Below, piece after piece: positions 38,659 through 52,100 of a stretch of 64,000 nucleotides of DNA; within the stretch, counting starts at the first letter, position 1, and every line of letters starts with the position of its first letter. Below the pieces are notes generated by a model. That model ran no database searches. It was not told where the DNA came from and saw only the letters and a program-made list of their open reading frames with translations. Origin of the DNA: Colletes latitarsis (Eukaryota; Arthropoda; Insecta; Hymenoptera; Colletidae); contig NC_135140.1 of NCBI RefSeq assembly GCF_051014445.1, positions 14,935,501 to 14,999,500 on the forward strand, in the 5' to 3' direction. The position numbers and the translations under genes were made by a program.

Positions 38659-41600
38659 TGACTTTTTACCAAGCGACTAAACAAGTTTACATGTCTCGCA
38701 AAAAATAATTGAACGTAATGCTCTAGGATCCACTTACAGTATTTTATTCCTAGACAATGATTATACATTCAGAAAAATTATTTTAAAACGTACGTAGTTT
38801 TTTTTAGAACCAACCAAGATTAGTCATTGTAATTAGATAATTGACTGATACGAGTGTAGGCATTTATACAGAAACGAAACATTCAAATATTTGCATGTGT
38901 ATTAATATGTATTTATTATTCATACAGAGACCAGAAAGACATTTTAATATTTACGTACTCTTATCTTTAAAAATGAATTGGCATTCTGCAAGGTAAACAT
39001 GATAATAATGCATACAATAGTATCTCTTTATTTAATAATTTCTATAAATTACAGTATACAGAATAAAACTAGGTAAAATTACTTTTAATATTGGAACTTT
39101 TGGTGATATTTTTTTTAATTAATATAAGTATATTTATCAAAGAAATAGATGCCTGTAGACAACAGAAATGAAAATTTCAATTTTATTTTATCAACATTTG
39201 AAATTATACAATTTTTTCTCTGTTATCATGTACTAATTAGAAGTACATTAATATTTTAATAATTAGTACGTTGAATACAATATCTTTATTATTATAAAAT
39301 TATTTAATTTTCTAATGAAGTGTATAAGTAACGATTATTTTGTAATGTATTTATATTTATATATCTTTTCCCAATTTAAAAGCTTATTCAGGAAAATGAG
39401 AAAATTATGCCTGAACATAATTTGAAACACATTTTAACCTTCCGACGGGAGCGAGCGTGTACAGAGTACACGATTTAGTTTCGCGACTTAATCTTTCGCC
39501 AAAAACTTTTTTCCCCGTGATCGGATCAACTTCAGACCTTTTTCTATTTCTCGTTTGAAGGTTTCTTTTTATCTATTTGACTCAAAAGTAGAAATTTTGT
39601 AATATCAACACCGTGTGTACGGAGTACGAAAAAACGCGCTCGTTTTACGATAAAAAGCGTGCCTGTCGGAAGGTTAAGATTTATATGCAGTCAAGTAATG
39701 TATACTTCGTTTATTTTTTCACGTGAGTATTAAAATGAGTTCATTTTTTTTTTATAATTTGTGCCACTGGAGGTTAATGTGAAAACAAATGTAAACATTG
39801 TATTCATATATAGTTTGTAAATAATATTTGGAAATCGCGAATTTTAAATGTATTCAAGGTAATATATTACAAGGTATTATGCATTGACAAAAAGATATTA
39901 ATATATAACGGTACGATAAATTGTAATGGTAGCATTAATGTGAGAAGTATCTAATCATTTTGGATAATATTCACGCGTGACTCGTAAAGCACACAGTAGT
40001 AGTGTGTCTTTAGTTAATGATTAAAATTATAAAAATAATCAAAATGAATCCTCCACCAGCGTCGTTTGAAATACATTTGAGAAAAAACTGATTTACCAAC
40101 ATTACTTACAAACAATTTATGCATAACTAGTAAATCGATACATTAATGTAATTATACGAAGATGCAATTATTAATTTAATTATCGTAACAAACAGTTGAA
40201 TTGTAACATTTCAACAACATAAACATAGATATTTGTAAAATTTTCTAAAAGCTTTATACTTTTTGAATGCGTGACGATAAACACGCGGAAAAAGAAGTTA
40301 GTTTTAAAATAGCAAACACACGCATAGTTGATTAAACAGATTCAAATTTTATGAATTGTATAAAAAGAATTTAAATCATTAAAGTCTAAAAGAACATATC
40401 TGTAACTTAAGTTATATTTTAAAATGAATGATGTACGTTCATTTTTTAAGGGAGTTATTTTTTTCAACTATAATCTGTTAAAATCATCATAATTCTGATC
40501 CTATTAAAATGTGCCTATTAAATAAATATATTCGTCTTCGATATACTAAGTTAACAAATTCCTGAAGGAAATTGGTAAAAAGAATTTATTAATATTATGT
40601 AAAACACAATAAGATTTGTTGTGTTTTTGATGAAAAGTGAACATGTTTAAAGTACTGAACAACCATTAGATTTAGAATTGTTCAAAGCATGTAATTCAAG
40701 AATAGTAATAATCTTTAGAAATAAAGAGAGAATCAAACCAAATAAAAATCTTGTATCTCATATACAATGAAGAATTATTAACAAAGAATATTATATTAGT
40801 CATATTACTGACTACCATTTATAGCAAAATTAACACTTTGCAATCATTAATGGTATTACACGTATTTAATTACGTAGGGAGACGTTTATATATGTAATAT
40901 ATTACATCGTAATTAAAGAAACGACGATTTCATTTCGCGTAATTAATATTCATACATGTAACACGAAACACAAATTATTCATAGTACACAAATAATGAAT
41001 GTTAATGTTTGTATTTTCTACACGAGTAAGAAAATAAAGTAAAAAGAAACTCTTTTCAATCACTTTCGGGATACATACAATAGTAATACGTGTGATGATG
41101 TATTGAACAACAAAGTAGAAACATTATGAAAGTAGAATTCAACGTTTGCGTTAATTTTGTTTTTACATTGTTGAATATTAGTAATAATTAGTAATGTATT
41201 ACATAGAACATAGGATTACAGAAACAATATAAAAACAAGTCGTATAAAAGTGCCAAAGAAAATAAGTACAGTTATTGAAGTAATGTATATATATCCGTGG
41301 AAGCAATTAAATGTTTTATTCATGATTTCACAGTTTATTTATATAATTAATTCTATTAGCAATTTCATTAAAATGATTGTAATACTTTTGAATACATTAT
41401 CACTGTTATTAATACGCAAGTTTTGATGCCTTAACATTTATGGAACTGAAATATACTTTATTGTAATCAGTTCTTTGAGAATAAATGAACATGTTCTGCG
41501 AGCTGTTGTCTTTTTAATAGTTATACGTAAAACAACATCTTTTATACATAATTGATAATTACACGAATATAATATTAGCCTCCTTATAAGATATAAATGT

Positions 41601-42311
41601 CTTTAATTAAAAAAGATACGAGATTGGTCATTTATATTTGTGCCAGTTATTATAAGAGTGACCTTAGTCATATATTTTTCTCTTTTTTTTTTATATATTT
41701 CTAATATCATGCATAGGGGGGAAATGGCTAACACCACTACCAAAGTAATCATAAAGATGCAACAGCTAATAATAAAAATGACAACTTTATTTTATTATTT
41801 ACTTCACGGCAACTTTTTTTATCCTCAACTCAATATTTTTGATTTCGTGACTTAGCCACTTTCATAATAACTGGTTCATTTAACAATTTACAATGGTGCA
41901 ATAGGAATAAGGCAACTGAGGTAGCATTTTATGATACTTCGATTCGTGCTTAGATTTAAGTAAACTTAATGCAACGTAATTTAATTAATTTTAATTTTAA
42001 AAGTTGATCTACATTTATTCTCAATCAACATTCAATTACACCATTGGCTGTTCATTAACAATCATTGGCTAAGATATGTATAAAATAAAAATGTGGTAAA
42101 AGTAACAAAGCAAATAATAGTTCCAATGATCAGCACCATTTAAAAATTTACTTTGTTACATTGTAAAATCAGATATATAAAATATTTCGTGTTTACATTT
42201 GAGACAAATAATATGAAACAAATTCAAAGTATTTTAAAGCTTGGCAAACTGTCATTTTGAAACTTGCAAAATAAATTAACATTTGTATGATTCACAAAGT
42301 TGACTAGTATG
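38659..42311. other. Convergent intergenic region between Rilpl and pasha
   Basis: AT-rich sequence containing both 3' ends. An AATAAA near 39063 could serve Rilpl. Apart from the TTAA-flanked element at 39438-39673 nothing coding or repetitive is recognised. Confidence 0.6.
39438..39673 (+). mobile_element. piggyBac-like MITE with TTAA target duplication
   Basis: The element begins CCTTCCGACGGG and ends CCTGTCGGAAGG, giving 12-base inverted ends with one mismatch, and is flanked on both sides by TTAA. The interior contains CCAAAAACTTTTTTCCCCG and two short CGxGTxTACxGAGTACG-like motifs near the ends. It is 236 bases with no coding capacity. A diverged, oppositely oriented copy lies at about 43402-43634. 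Confidence 0.85.
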
Positions 42312-45300
42312 CTATAAATCTACGTTGTTCAAATTAGCTGCGGATCCTGTCGGCAAATCTGGCGGAACGAACTTACCAATTGGCTGTATTGCTTGTCGTT
42401 GTTCAGCCAATTTGCGCATTTCTTGCCTGAGCTTACTTAAAATAGCGTGATTTGGTTGATTAACCGCGGCTTTACCTTGTAACAGCGTAATTTCTTGTTC
42501 TAGTTGTTTCTTTTCTTTGAACGATTTTACACTACGAGATCCATACAATCTTAGCAAGGAACCCCAAGATTGAATATGAGGATGCATAAGCTGCAGAATA
42601 GCTTGTGCAGCACGTTGTTTGCCGTCTTTCTTATTACGACATACCTAGAATAATTAGAATTTTATAAAATGTCGCTATAAATCGTAAGCAGAATTAATTT
42701 TTTAAATGAAATTCTTAAAAGTGTTGATATATTATAATTTTACTTACGACGGTAGCCTCGTGTTTTCCAACACGCATTGTGAATTCATTGCGTTGGTGTT
42801 TCAATGTATTCACAGAATGTTTAATGTGCATATCGCCCAGTCCAAAATTTCGTTGAAGACAAGTGATTAAAATAGCGTGCGGCGACGGTTCGGTTGTTTT
42901 CGCGCAAAATTCTGCGACACGCGGATCGTTTATCGATATTTCATCGAAGAACGACAAATCCGCGTCAGAATTCGTTCTGGATGCCTTAATCATTCGGCTG
43001 TTACTACCGGAAGCTGTATTCCCAGCATTATCGCCAGAAATTTTATCTCTCATTTGTGGAATTAAAATTTCAAGGGTTTTTCGCGCAGCATTAGCTTTCG
43101 CTTGTTTCTTGCTGCTACCAAAACCGCTTCCATACTCCATATCGTTGATGCAAACGACAGCAGAGTATGGTGTTGCAGCATTTTCTGAAACCAATTGTTC
43201 TTCTTACCAGATTTATAAACATTTTCCTTAGTATTGTACAATCTTAAATTTTTCAATAATTGTATATTACTTTGAACTGTATATGTGTTTAATATATGCA
43301 TTTTTATCAAAACTTAATCGATTATTGAAATAATCGCTCGTAACGACTAACGATTGAATTAATCGATCGAGTAGATCGTTAGTTGCTTCCGGTCATGGCA
43401 CCTCCGGCGGGCGCGTTTTTTTACCGTGAATCGCGCGCCTTTTTCCGTACTCCGTACACGCGGCGTCGATATTGTGAAATTTTAACTTTTGGGCCAAATA
43501 GATAGAAAAACCTTCAAGCGAGGAATAGGAAAAGATCCGAAGCCGATCCGATCACGGGGAAAAAAGTTTTTGGCGAAAGAGTAAGTCGCGAAATTAAGTC
43601 GTGTATTCTGTATACGGGTGCGCCCACCAGAGGGCTAAATTAACGGTTATTTTTCAATTTTTTCTTACGCGTTACAAAAATTTAACTGTTTCAGAATATA
43701 TTCTTGGAGATTTATCTTGGAAGTCAACAAAATAGTGAAGTTATGGAATAATTTCGAATGCCTGACAAATAATTCAACCGCATAGACGGACAACGTTTTG
43801 CCTAGGGTGAGTTTTTATTTGAATAATGTAGATGAAAGAATAAGAACTTTAATTTTTTCTGTCATTACTTTTACGAAGTAATTACAGTGTAATTACAGTG
43901 TAATTACAATGCAATTATTTTGCAGAGGCGATCGTGACAAATGTAATCAAATTACAGTTTGTCTGATTACAAGCAATTAACGATTAATTTAAATGTTGAT
44001 CGTACGGATGTAATTTTCAGTTGTTACTTTGATCAAAATTTTCTCAATACTGATTAATACATGCACATTAAACTTACCTAATTCTTTAAACTTATAAGTT
44101 GGTTGCTTTTTAAGTGCATGCTGTACATATTCATGAAGTATACAAACATAACTTTTGCCAGAGGGGTTCATAATCCAATGTTTAGGTGGTCTTTGTCCAC
44201 CACTATCATCTCCCGTAGTACCACTACTGTTTCCTGTTAAACTAGAGCTACTAACTGGAAATGTTATTAATTTTGTTCCATCGGGTAAAGTTGGTCGTTC
44301 GAGTTGCTTGCGATGTTTTTTATTTTTCGTAAATTTCCTTCTTGCTGACCATGATCTAAAGGTATAATGGAAATGCTAATCAAGCTAATTATGATATTAG
44401 AATATTAGTGGTAATCTAACATCATTTGATATGTACTTACTGAAATCTCATCACTTTAATAGCTTTGAAACGAAAGAGCGATTGACAATAATTTCTCAAC
44501 TGTTCGCTATCTAACGAATGAGCTTCTCGATTTTCCTGAATCGTTTCAATTTTTGCACTGGGAAGACTACAAACTTCCGCGTTTGAATCATGCTCTTTTT
44601 CTTTTTTTCGTTCTTCCTCTTCTTCGTGCAAAGCTCTTTTATACTGAAGACAAGGTATTGCGCTAACAGGCACTTCATGCTTTCTTACACTGCCAGGCCC
44701 AAGGAAATATGGTTTTGCAAGAGTACAAACCCTACTTTGTTTATGTAAATATAAAGGCATTCCACTGTTATGCGTTACTTGCACCCAACCTTCCGGAAGT
44801 ACATCAAAATGATTATGGCCAATTTCTACAAAAGGAGTTACATTTATAACTTTTTATTTTTTTTTTTTTTTTCATCTTTATTTTAATGCTGCAATTAAGA
44901 TTATTTCTGTCGAGTGTTAGAACGACTAAATGTCGACGCAGCTTTTATGTTAAGAAGTTTGAATAATACTTACCATCCAAAACAAGTTTTTCTTTTTCTT
45001 CGTATGGGACGCTATCTTTCTTGTCCTTTTTTTTGCCTTTAAATTCTTCTGGTAAACCTAATAGTGGCATATAATACTTAACTAAACAAGTACTCTGCGG
45101 CTGCACGATCTATGTAAGAAGTACAAAAAGAGAAAACAAGTAATCCGATTTCTTTCTACATCATTTGACTCTTACATCTGCACATTTCATACTTTGGTAT
45201 ACTGGGCTTTCAATGCATTGTTATAAATTTCTATTAAAATTATGTACTCCATACTTAAGTTTCCAATGTAGGAAGATAAAAAAATCCGTTAGAATAATTG

Positions 45301-45767
45301 ATTTCGCTCTGATGTTAAAATTTACCTTCTTCAAGCATAGCCTCAATTTCTTCATCAGGTACATCGGAATCCATACTTTCAATTGTGTCTGAGTCCATAT
45401 CAGAGCAGTTTTGATCTGGATGGCGTTCTAAATCATCCAAAACATCAAATTGTCTTAAATCGTCTGTAACTACAATATAATCTGTATTGGACTCCATAAT
45501 ACAATCTTCAGTGGTTAAACTATTATATACGCTTGTGTCGTCGGCGGATGCAGTTTCTTCTTCCATCATGTGTCTACAGTGACTTCTACTGGACATTCTA
45601 TTATCGCTATCAGTATTTAATTCTGATACACTTTCTGCTTCAAATATATTTTCATCAGACTTTGCATTAGTTAAAACAGCGCTTTGGTGATTGTCCAAGT
45701 CCATCTCACTCTGAGAATTCATACTCGATTCAGGTGTTTCTTCAAGTACTTCTTTGTCCATATCCAT
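42312..45767 (-). CDS. pasha: Pasha (DGCR8), Microprocessor partner of Drosha
   Basis: Double-stranded RNA-binding subunit of the nuclear Microprocessor that recognises pri-miRNA for Drosha. Minus-strand exons: 45767-45326, 45057-44974, 44825-44441, 44355-44078, 43184-42748, 42644-42312; phases agree, 652 residues. The N-terminal third is acidic and Ser-rich (EIEAMLEEG). The dimerisation/heme domain with its WW-like fold follows (GWVQVTHNSGMPLYLH, RPYFLG-type KPYFLGPGSVRKH), and the heme-ligand cysteine in the AIPCL motif is conserved at about residue 234. dsRBD1 spans about 366-441 (NPSGKSYVCILHEYVQ, SGFGSSKKQAKANAARKTLE). dsRBD2 spans about 485-565 (CLQRNFGLGDMHI, RNKKDGKQRAAQAILQLMHP), and the C-terminal Drosha-binding helix is NHAILSKLRQEMRKLAEQRQ. 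It is complete, with a MITE copy in the 43185-44077 intron. Confidence 0.95.
43402..43634 (-). mobile_element. Diverged copy of the TTAA-flanked MITE in a pasha intron
   Basis: This GC-richer block is the reverse complement of the 39438-39673 element, sharing the CGGGGAAAAAAGTTTTTGGC segment and the GTACTCCGTACAC motif. The ends are degraded and no clean TTAA flanks remain, so it is the older copy. Boundaries are approximate. Confidence 0.75.
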
Positions 45768-48700
45768 TATGTGAACGACAAGGTATCTGCTAAAATACTA
45801 TAAGGTCTAATAACCAATGACATACAAGCTCAAAATTATAATTGTTGTCTAAACTTCATATATTTAATAAAATATTTGCTGTGTTCGTCAACAGTTGGCA
45901 AAGAATTTTCAAATATTGCTTAGAAGAAATTGTATATTGTTTAAAATTAAGCATAAGCTCCATATATAATGACCCATGGATTAAATAATATCATTTGCGT
46001 CGTATGGCCACACCACTTTCACCAATGAGGCCAAAGTCCAATCGATTTGAAACCACTTAGAAAATGGCAACGAAAATTGGACATTTGCATTAGTGTTAGC
46101 AGTTTGGGGCCTATTATATATCCATGAGTACATATCGTACGAATATTATATTGTCTGAATATCGCAGAAGATAGCTGTTATAGTTCGGTGTATTATTTAG
46201 CTGGCTGGTTCCAAAGTTAGACAGGAACAACATTGAAAAATTGAACCTGTTACTAACTTGGATTACGCGCTGACAAGAAAAAAATTTCTTGTTAGAATAC
46301 CATCCGAAGCACTTCTGATAGTAATATAACACAGGTCATGTTCAGTTCCAATATTTCTTAATATATTGGGTTGGCCAAAAAGTATGTGCAGATTTTGGCA
46401 ATACTTGTCTTCAGACATTCTGAAACATAATTTCAGATCAAATCTTAAAAGCACATGATTATTTGATAGCTAACATTTAACCATAAATATTAACAAAAAA
46501 GTTTAAAGATTAGATTTGTTTTATAATTTTGGCATAATTTTACAAATAAAATAAAGAAACAACAAGGTGCAAACCTGTAAAAATTTAAGTAAAATGGTCA
46601 GAGAGAATGTGATCAAAGAATGCAAGTACCAAAAGTGGTCTTTTTATATAAAATAAAAATTTTTTATTATCTATTTCCCTCTCTGCAAGATTCCTTTGAT
46701 TCCTAAGAGGCCATTAATTAGCTCTTGATTAGTTTTTTGAGGGAAACAGAAGGCTTTTCATAGATGAGAATAAGTTATAAATTAGAATAGAAAATTCATT
46801 ATTGAATAAAGATATTTCGTATTATAAAAGAATTACTTTGTGTTATATTTACATGTTGAGAACTGTACGAACTTCTTGGCCAACCTAATATTGATAAAAT
46901 TAAATACTTAGAAAATATATACAAAATATATATAAAAATAATACATTATAAAAACTTTGAAATCGGGCGTATTAAATAATTTAAGATACAATAAAGTATG
47001 AATTATCTAAACTTCCCTTGATTGAAGCAGATATCTTTAATTCTAAATAAACAAACTTTTACCGTGATAAGATTCTTCGTTTCGTTATGTTACTATATGA
47101 CAATTTACTATCTTCTTTGAATTATTTAAAATTAACTTGTTCTATATAATCTCAAAAATTTGATCATATTAACTACACCACTATTATTACTCTACAACAA
47201 TAAATTACATTATAATTACGATTATAACAATACATGAATTTACTTTTTTACGTTAAAAATGTGACAGTATTACATAACTTGCATACTTGATACGTAAATT
47301 TTATATGTAACACAAATCGATATTATTGTTAATTTCATACAATTCCATAATAATACCTTTATGTATATCACAATACTGTTATTTCTGAAAATTATAAAGA
47401 TTAATTCTCCAACTACCAAATTTGCAATGTTTGGTTAGATGCCGTCTGTCTTTGACTATTTTCAATTTACTGATAGTTTTATTAATTGTAGCCTTAAATG
47501 ATAGAGAAAAAAAGCTTTTGTATCAGTCTTATTGGGAACACATAATTGCAAGCACTATATAATTATCTTAAACTAAAACTGTATTCGTCTAAACTTCAAC
47601 TGCATTTCATGCAAAGCACTATCATCCTCTCACATACTTGCCACTTTTTATAAGATAGAATAAGATAGGTCGGAAACTCTCATAATAATTAATATAAAAT
47701 GCAGTGCTACCTTCTTCAGCTCAAATAATTTTATTGTATTATACAGAATGTATCATAACATGTGAATATTACAGAAATTGATTAAGAACACACAATGAAA
47801 AAGAGTTCGTATAAACATAGGAACTAATTAACCTTGTTCTTAAGTTGTAACCATTCGATAAATCCATTGTTTCCCTTTCACTATGCAATTTTTCTTTCTA
47901 GAAATTGGAACAAGCTTAGCTCTTTTTTTAAATGAAAATATACGAAAAATGATAATGGAAAATATTGAATTCTACAATGGGAACTATTGTTGGAAATAAT
48001 TAACTGTTCATGTTGGCATTTATGATATCTAGTTTCAATTTTTTTACGAGATTTAGCCCGGACTTTACTGGTTTTTTTCCCATTTTTTTTATATCATTAC
48101 ATATGAATACATAATTGTTAAATCGTAACAATTGCATGATATAAAAATATTATGATAACCATAAAATTATAATTTGATTTCTTAACACACTAAGGTACAC
48201 TTAAAATTATTTTAAAATAACCCATAGATGTAATTAGATAAATTTCTGCACAGGTACTATTCTTTATATGATATAATACACTATTTACATATAAATCATC
48301 AAACACATCTAAACAAACGTGACGATTATTGCATGTAGTTTTGATTTTCATTAACAAGTACATTCAAAAAATTTAGCTTACCAAAATTAATATCATTTAC
48401 ATTTAATTTGCAACATTCGCAACTTTGCAAAGATGTATACACTTATTTATATATGTATATATATATATTTTTACACACATAGACACACGTGCGCGCGTGT
48501 TTAACTATTAACACTTTTCTTTTATGCTTACAATTAGTATACTGGATCAAAGCACTATTTGCTGTATAAGTATTTACACTGTAGTAATTACACAGTATTG
48601 AAACGTCGTAAATATACAGAGCACCAATAACTATATATCTGAAGAGTTTGTTAAGTATCATCGACGATTGTATCTATATAAATATTACTATTACATGGTA

Positions 48701-49160
48701 CAATATACTGTAATGCATGTAAATTAGTAATAAGTAGCATCGCTAGTAATTTTTTTTCGTAATTGCAGACAAAAAAATCTATTGAAAAATAAACTATCAT
48801 TTATTTATGATATTTCAATAGAATATTCTAATATCGAGGAATAATGGAATAACGTAAAATTAATGAAATAATATTACAAGTAAAAATCTTATACTCATTT
48901 ACCACAACAGTAAAATAATTTTTTATTTTAATTAAATACTATAAATTTCTAGTTAAAACATAAAAACCTCTAACAATTATATATCATAAATATTCATCAA
49001 ACTAAACTATTAAGAAATAAAATATTTATTTGAACCTTAACATCGAACACTTCTATTAAACTCCCTAATACTCTAAAATAAAACTGAATTATCTTCGTCA
49101 ATTATTCAACATCATTGAGGTAGTTACACGAAAATAAATATTTAATATAGTATCACTTTT
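45768..49160. other. Intergenic region between pasha and phtf
   Basis: This holds the pasha promoter region and the phtf 3' UTR; an AATAAA on the minus strand at 49025-49030 is a plausible phtf poly(A) signal. A mariner-type relic occupies 46366-46888. The remaining sequence is very AT-rich with dinucleotide TA runs near 48450-48475 and no recognisable gene. Confidence 0.6.
46366..46888. mobile_element. Nonautonomous mariner-type element
   Basis: The left end TTGGGTTGGCCAAAAAGT and the right end, read inward as TTAGGTTGGCCAAGAAGT, are the terminal repeats typical of mariner transposons related to the Hsmar2/BTMAR type. Both ends are flanked by TA. The 523-base interior has no recognisable transposase frame, so it is either a decayed copy or an internally deleted MITE. 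Confidence 0.85.
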
Positions 49161-52100
49161 TTATTTAATTTTTATCTTATGTAATTTGAGCTTAAATCCA
49201 AGCAATTCTGAAAGCACTCCTGAAAGTGCAGATAATAATACCACTTTTGTGATTGTATACAGATAGGGATTAGTAGATAAACCAGATATTTTAAATGGAC
49301 TTTCAAGTTCCTGTAAATTATATATAAATTTACAATTATGCTAAATAATTAATTAGTAAACAAAATAAATTATTTTCATTACCTTTATCAAATCTGCTGC
49401 TAATTTGAGTACATTATTCGCCACCATAAGCTCTTCCTTTTTATGCGGTTTTTGTTCTATTTGTAAATATAAATTAATCTAAAAGAAACCAAAATCAAAT
49501 ACTAATATTTGCAACGGAAATATAAATTTGCACAAAAATATATTTTATTGTAATTACCTGTTCAGTTATCAAGACGGAAAGATTTCTATATTTTTTATTA
49601 ATTTTTGTACCTAACGTCATAAAACGCAGTATAAATATCCCCAAGGAAAAACTCCAAAACAGTGCTTCCACGTTGTATCGGGAATGTAAACTTTCAAGAT
49701 CCTATAAAGTCATAATATCTATTGATTACTATCATTTTATTATACTATGTACTTGTTTCTGTTTACCTTAATTAACTCCAGACTCACAAATGATAACAAT
49801 AATAATGTAACAATGAATACTGCTGATACTATTACGTCTACGGAACGTTGAGGTCCTCTTCTCTATAATAAGTTATATATTAGGAAGAATATTTTTTATA
49901 TAATATAAAATTATAACCGCATTAGAATTTTGTATAATACATATTATCAAGTTAAATTTAAACGATTATTTGTATTATTAAATACAACAATTCTTTGAAG
50001 ATACTGTAAGATAAAAATATACACAATAATGGTTCATCTTACTTTCAAATAAGATCTAACGCTCAACCACAGTTTTATGTTACGCACTTTGTTCAATCTA
50101 AAGTGCGGCAATTCTGATTTTCTTGCACGTCTTGATGATGTTAAATGTGAAAACAATTTAGCATATAAGAGTCTTTGTTTATAAGTACGTTCTGCAACTG
50201 CTAATAAAAAAAATAATAAACAGGATAATATTAGCCTCTCGAATGCCGATATAAGCACTACTATACGTTCCCTGAAATTAAGTAAAATTTTTATCAATTT
50301 TCTAAACAGACTATTACCATTGTAGCAAATATTTCTTTCGTTTGATTATAATAATTTATTTGTTATACGGAGTATACATATATAAAATATAAGAAATAAC
50401 TATTTGAAATAACGTTTGAATCTTTTAAGTAACGTTATTTCAATAGCGCTCAAGTTTTCCATATATTCTATCATTATTCAATCATTTTGCACTTACCAAA
50501 GAGTTGCACCAAATGCCAAGCTTATCACTTTACATATAATATCGCTGTAAGTTTCCAAATTGACATAAGTTAAGTCATTTGGTATAAAGGAACTAGTTAC
50601 ATTACTACTATTGTCCATTCCAACGTGATCATTTAATCGTTTAATGGATGGTATTAGTGATAATACAACGCTAAGCAGTAGGCCTCCGTAAAAATAGTTC
50701 ATACTCTCAGGCATTGATTCCACTCTGGCAATAATCGCTGAGCTGATGTCCAGCACCGATAGTTCAGCTTTTTTTATATCACGTCGTGTCCATATAGCAC
50801 ATGAAACTGAAATATGTTATATGAAATAAATAATATCTACGTTATTGTTTTAATATACATTACCACGATCATATGAAGCGCAACTAGAGCTAAGCATTAT
50901 GGAAGGCGGTAATTCAAATTCCCAAGAAAAGGGATGCTCCACAAATTCTCCATAATTTTTATTAGTCTCACTATGTAAATCGGATTCCTCAAGTTCTGAA
51001 CTGCAAAAATTATTGAAGTTCATAGTATCTTTTTATATTTGAATCGAAAACAATTTATAATAGAGAATATTGAGGATATTTCAAAAAGGATTTGAAACAA
51101 TACAAAATTAATACCAGTAACAGTATTATAATCTTGTACCTGTAACTACAGTCATCACTGTTTGTTGTTACTCCCATCCATTCAGTAGCAGACGTTGTGG
51201 CTTCTGTTAAATGATGCGTAGCGGCTTCTTCGCATTCTCCTTCTTCTTCACTTTCGTATTGTTGACGACCTTTTCTTGGACCAATAGCCAAGGGACAGTG
51301 ATCTTTATCCTTCAAAAAATAATTGAAAATTCTAATACTTCTGTATATTTTTGCAAATGAAAAAAGAAATTTTACGAAACTTACATAATTATCCAATTCG
51401 ATGAAATATATTATAAGAAAATTAAAAGATGAGAGATGAACAAATATTTGAAAATCGTTCACAATACATTGTCAGTATTTGTTTATTCATATTATAATAC
51501 AAACATAATTTCCACGTACAGTTTGCATCATTGGCGCTCTTGCCATGATGAGATTACATTAAAAATTAGGGATGTTTTGTGAATTACTTCAGAATATTAC
51601 ATATTTAATTACTAGAAGTTTATTCAAATATTCGTACATTAACAATGCATTTTAAAATTATTTACACACATTCGGTTTAGATTACAATTATAGATGCATA
51701 CAAACGAAATTATAAAATAAAATGGTTGTATTTTAAATTTATTTCAAAAGCATAATATATCAGATATGACTGTTACAAGTAATATTATGAAATTATTATA
51801 CGAGCAAATATTTTTGTTTTTCTTAACTGTATGTGATATTAAATTACTAGGTCTATATTGCTGGTGTAATGTAATGGTTGTAGCATGAAAATTAAAACAA
51901 ACTTATAAATGAATAAGTAATACTTACCACTTTATTAGAAGTTTCCTCAGCACTCTTTGAAGAAATATCTTCTGTCTTCAATAACTCAAGTGCTGCATGG
52001 AAAGTGGAAGACAATCATTTAGCTAATACGCCACTTTACCTTTCCAACAAAGATTAATGCATGTTATCAATTCAAAACAAACAAAATCACGGATAAATAT

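Noticed and set aside
42863..43231. A 122-codon plus-strand frame across a pasha exon
   Set aside because: Antisense shadow of the pasha dsRBD exon.
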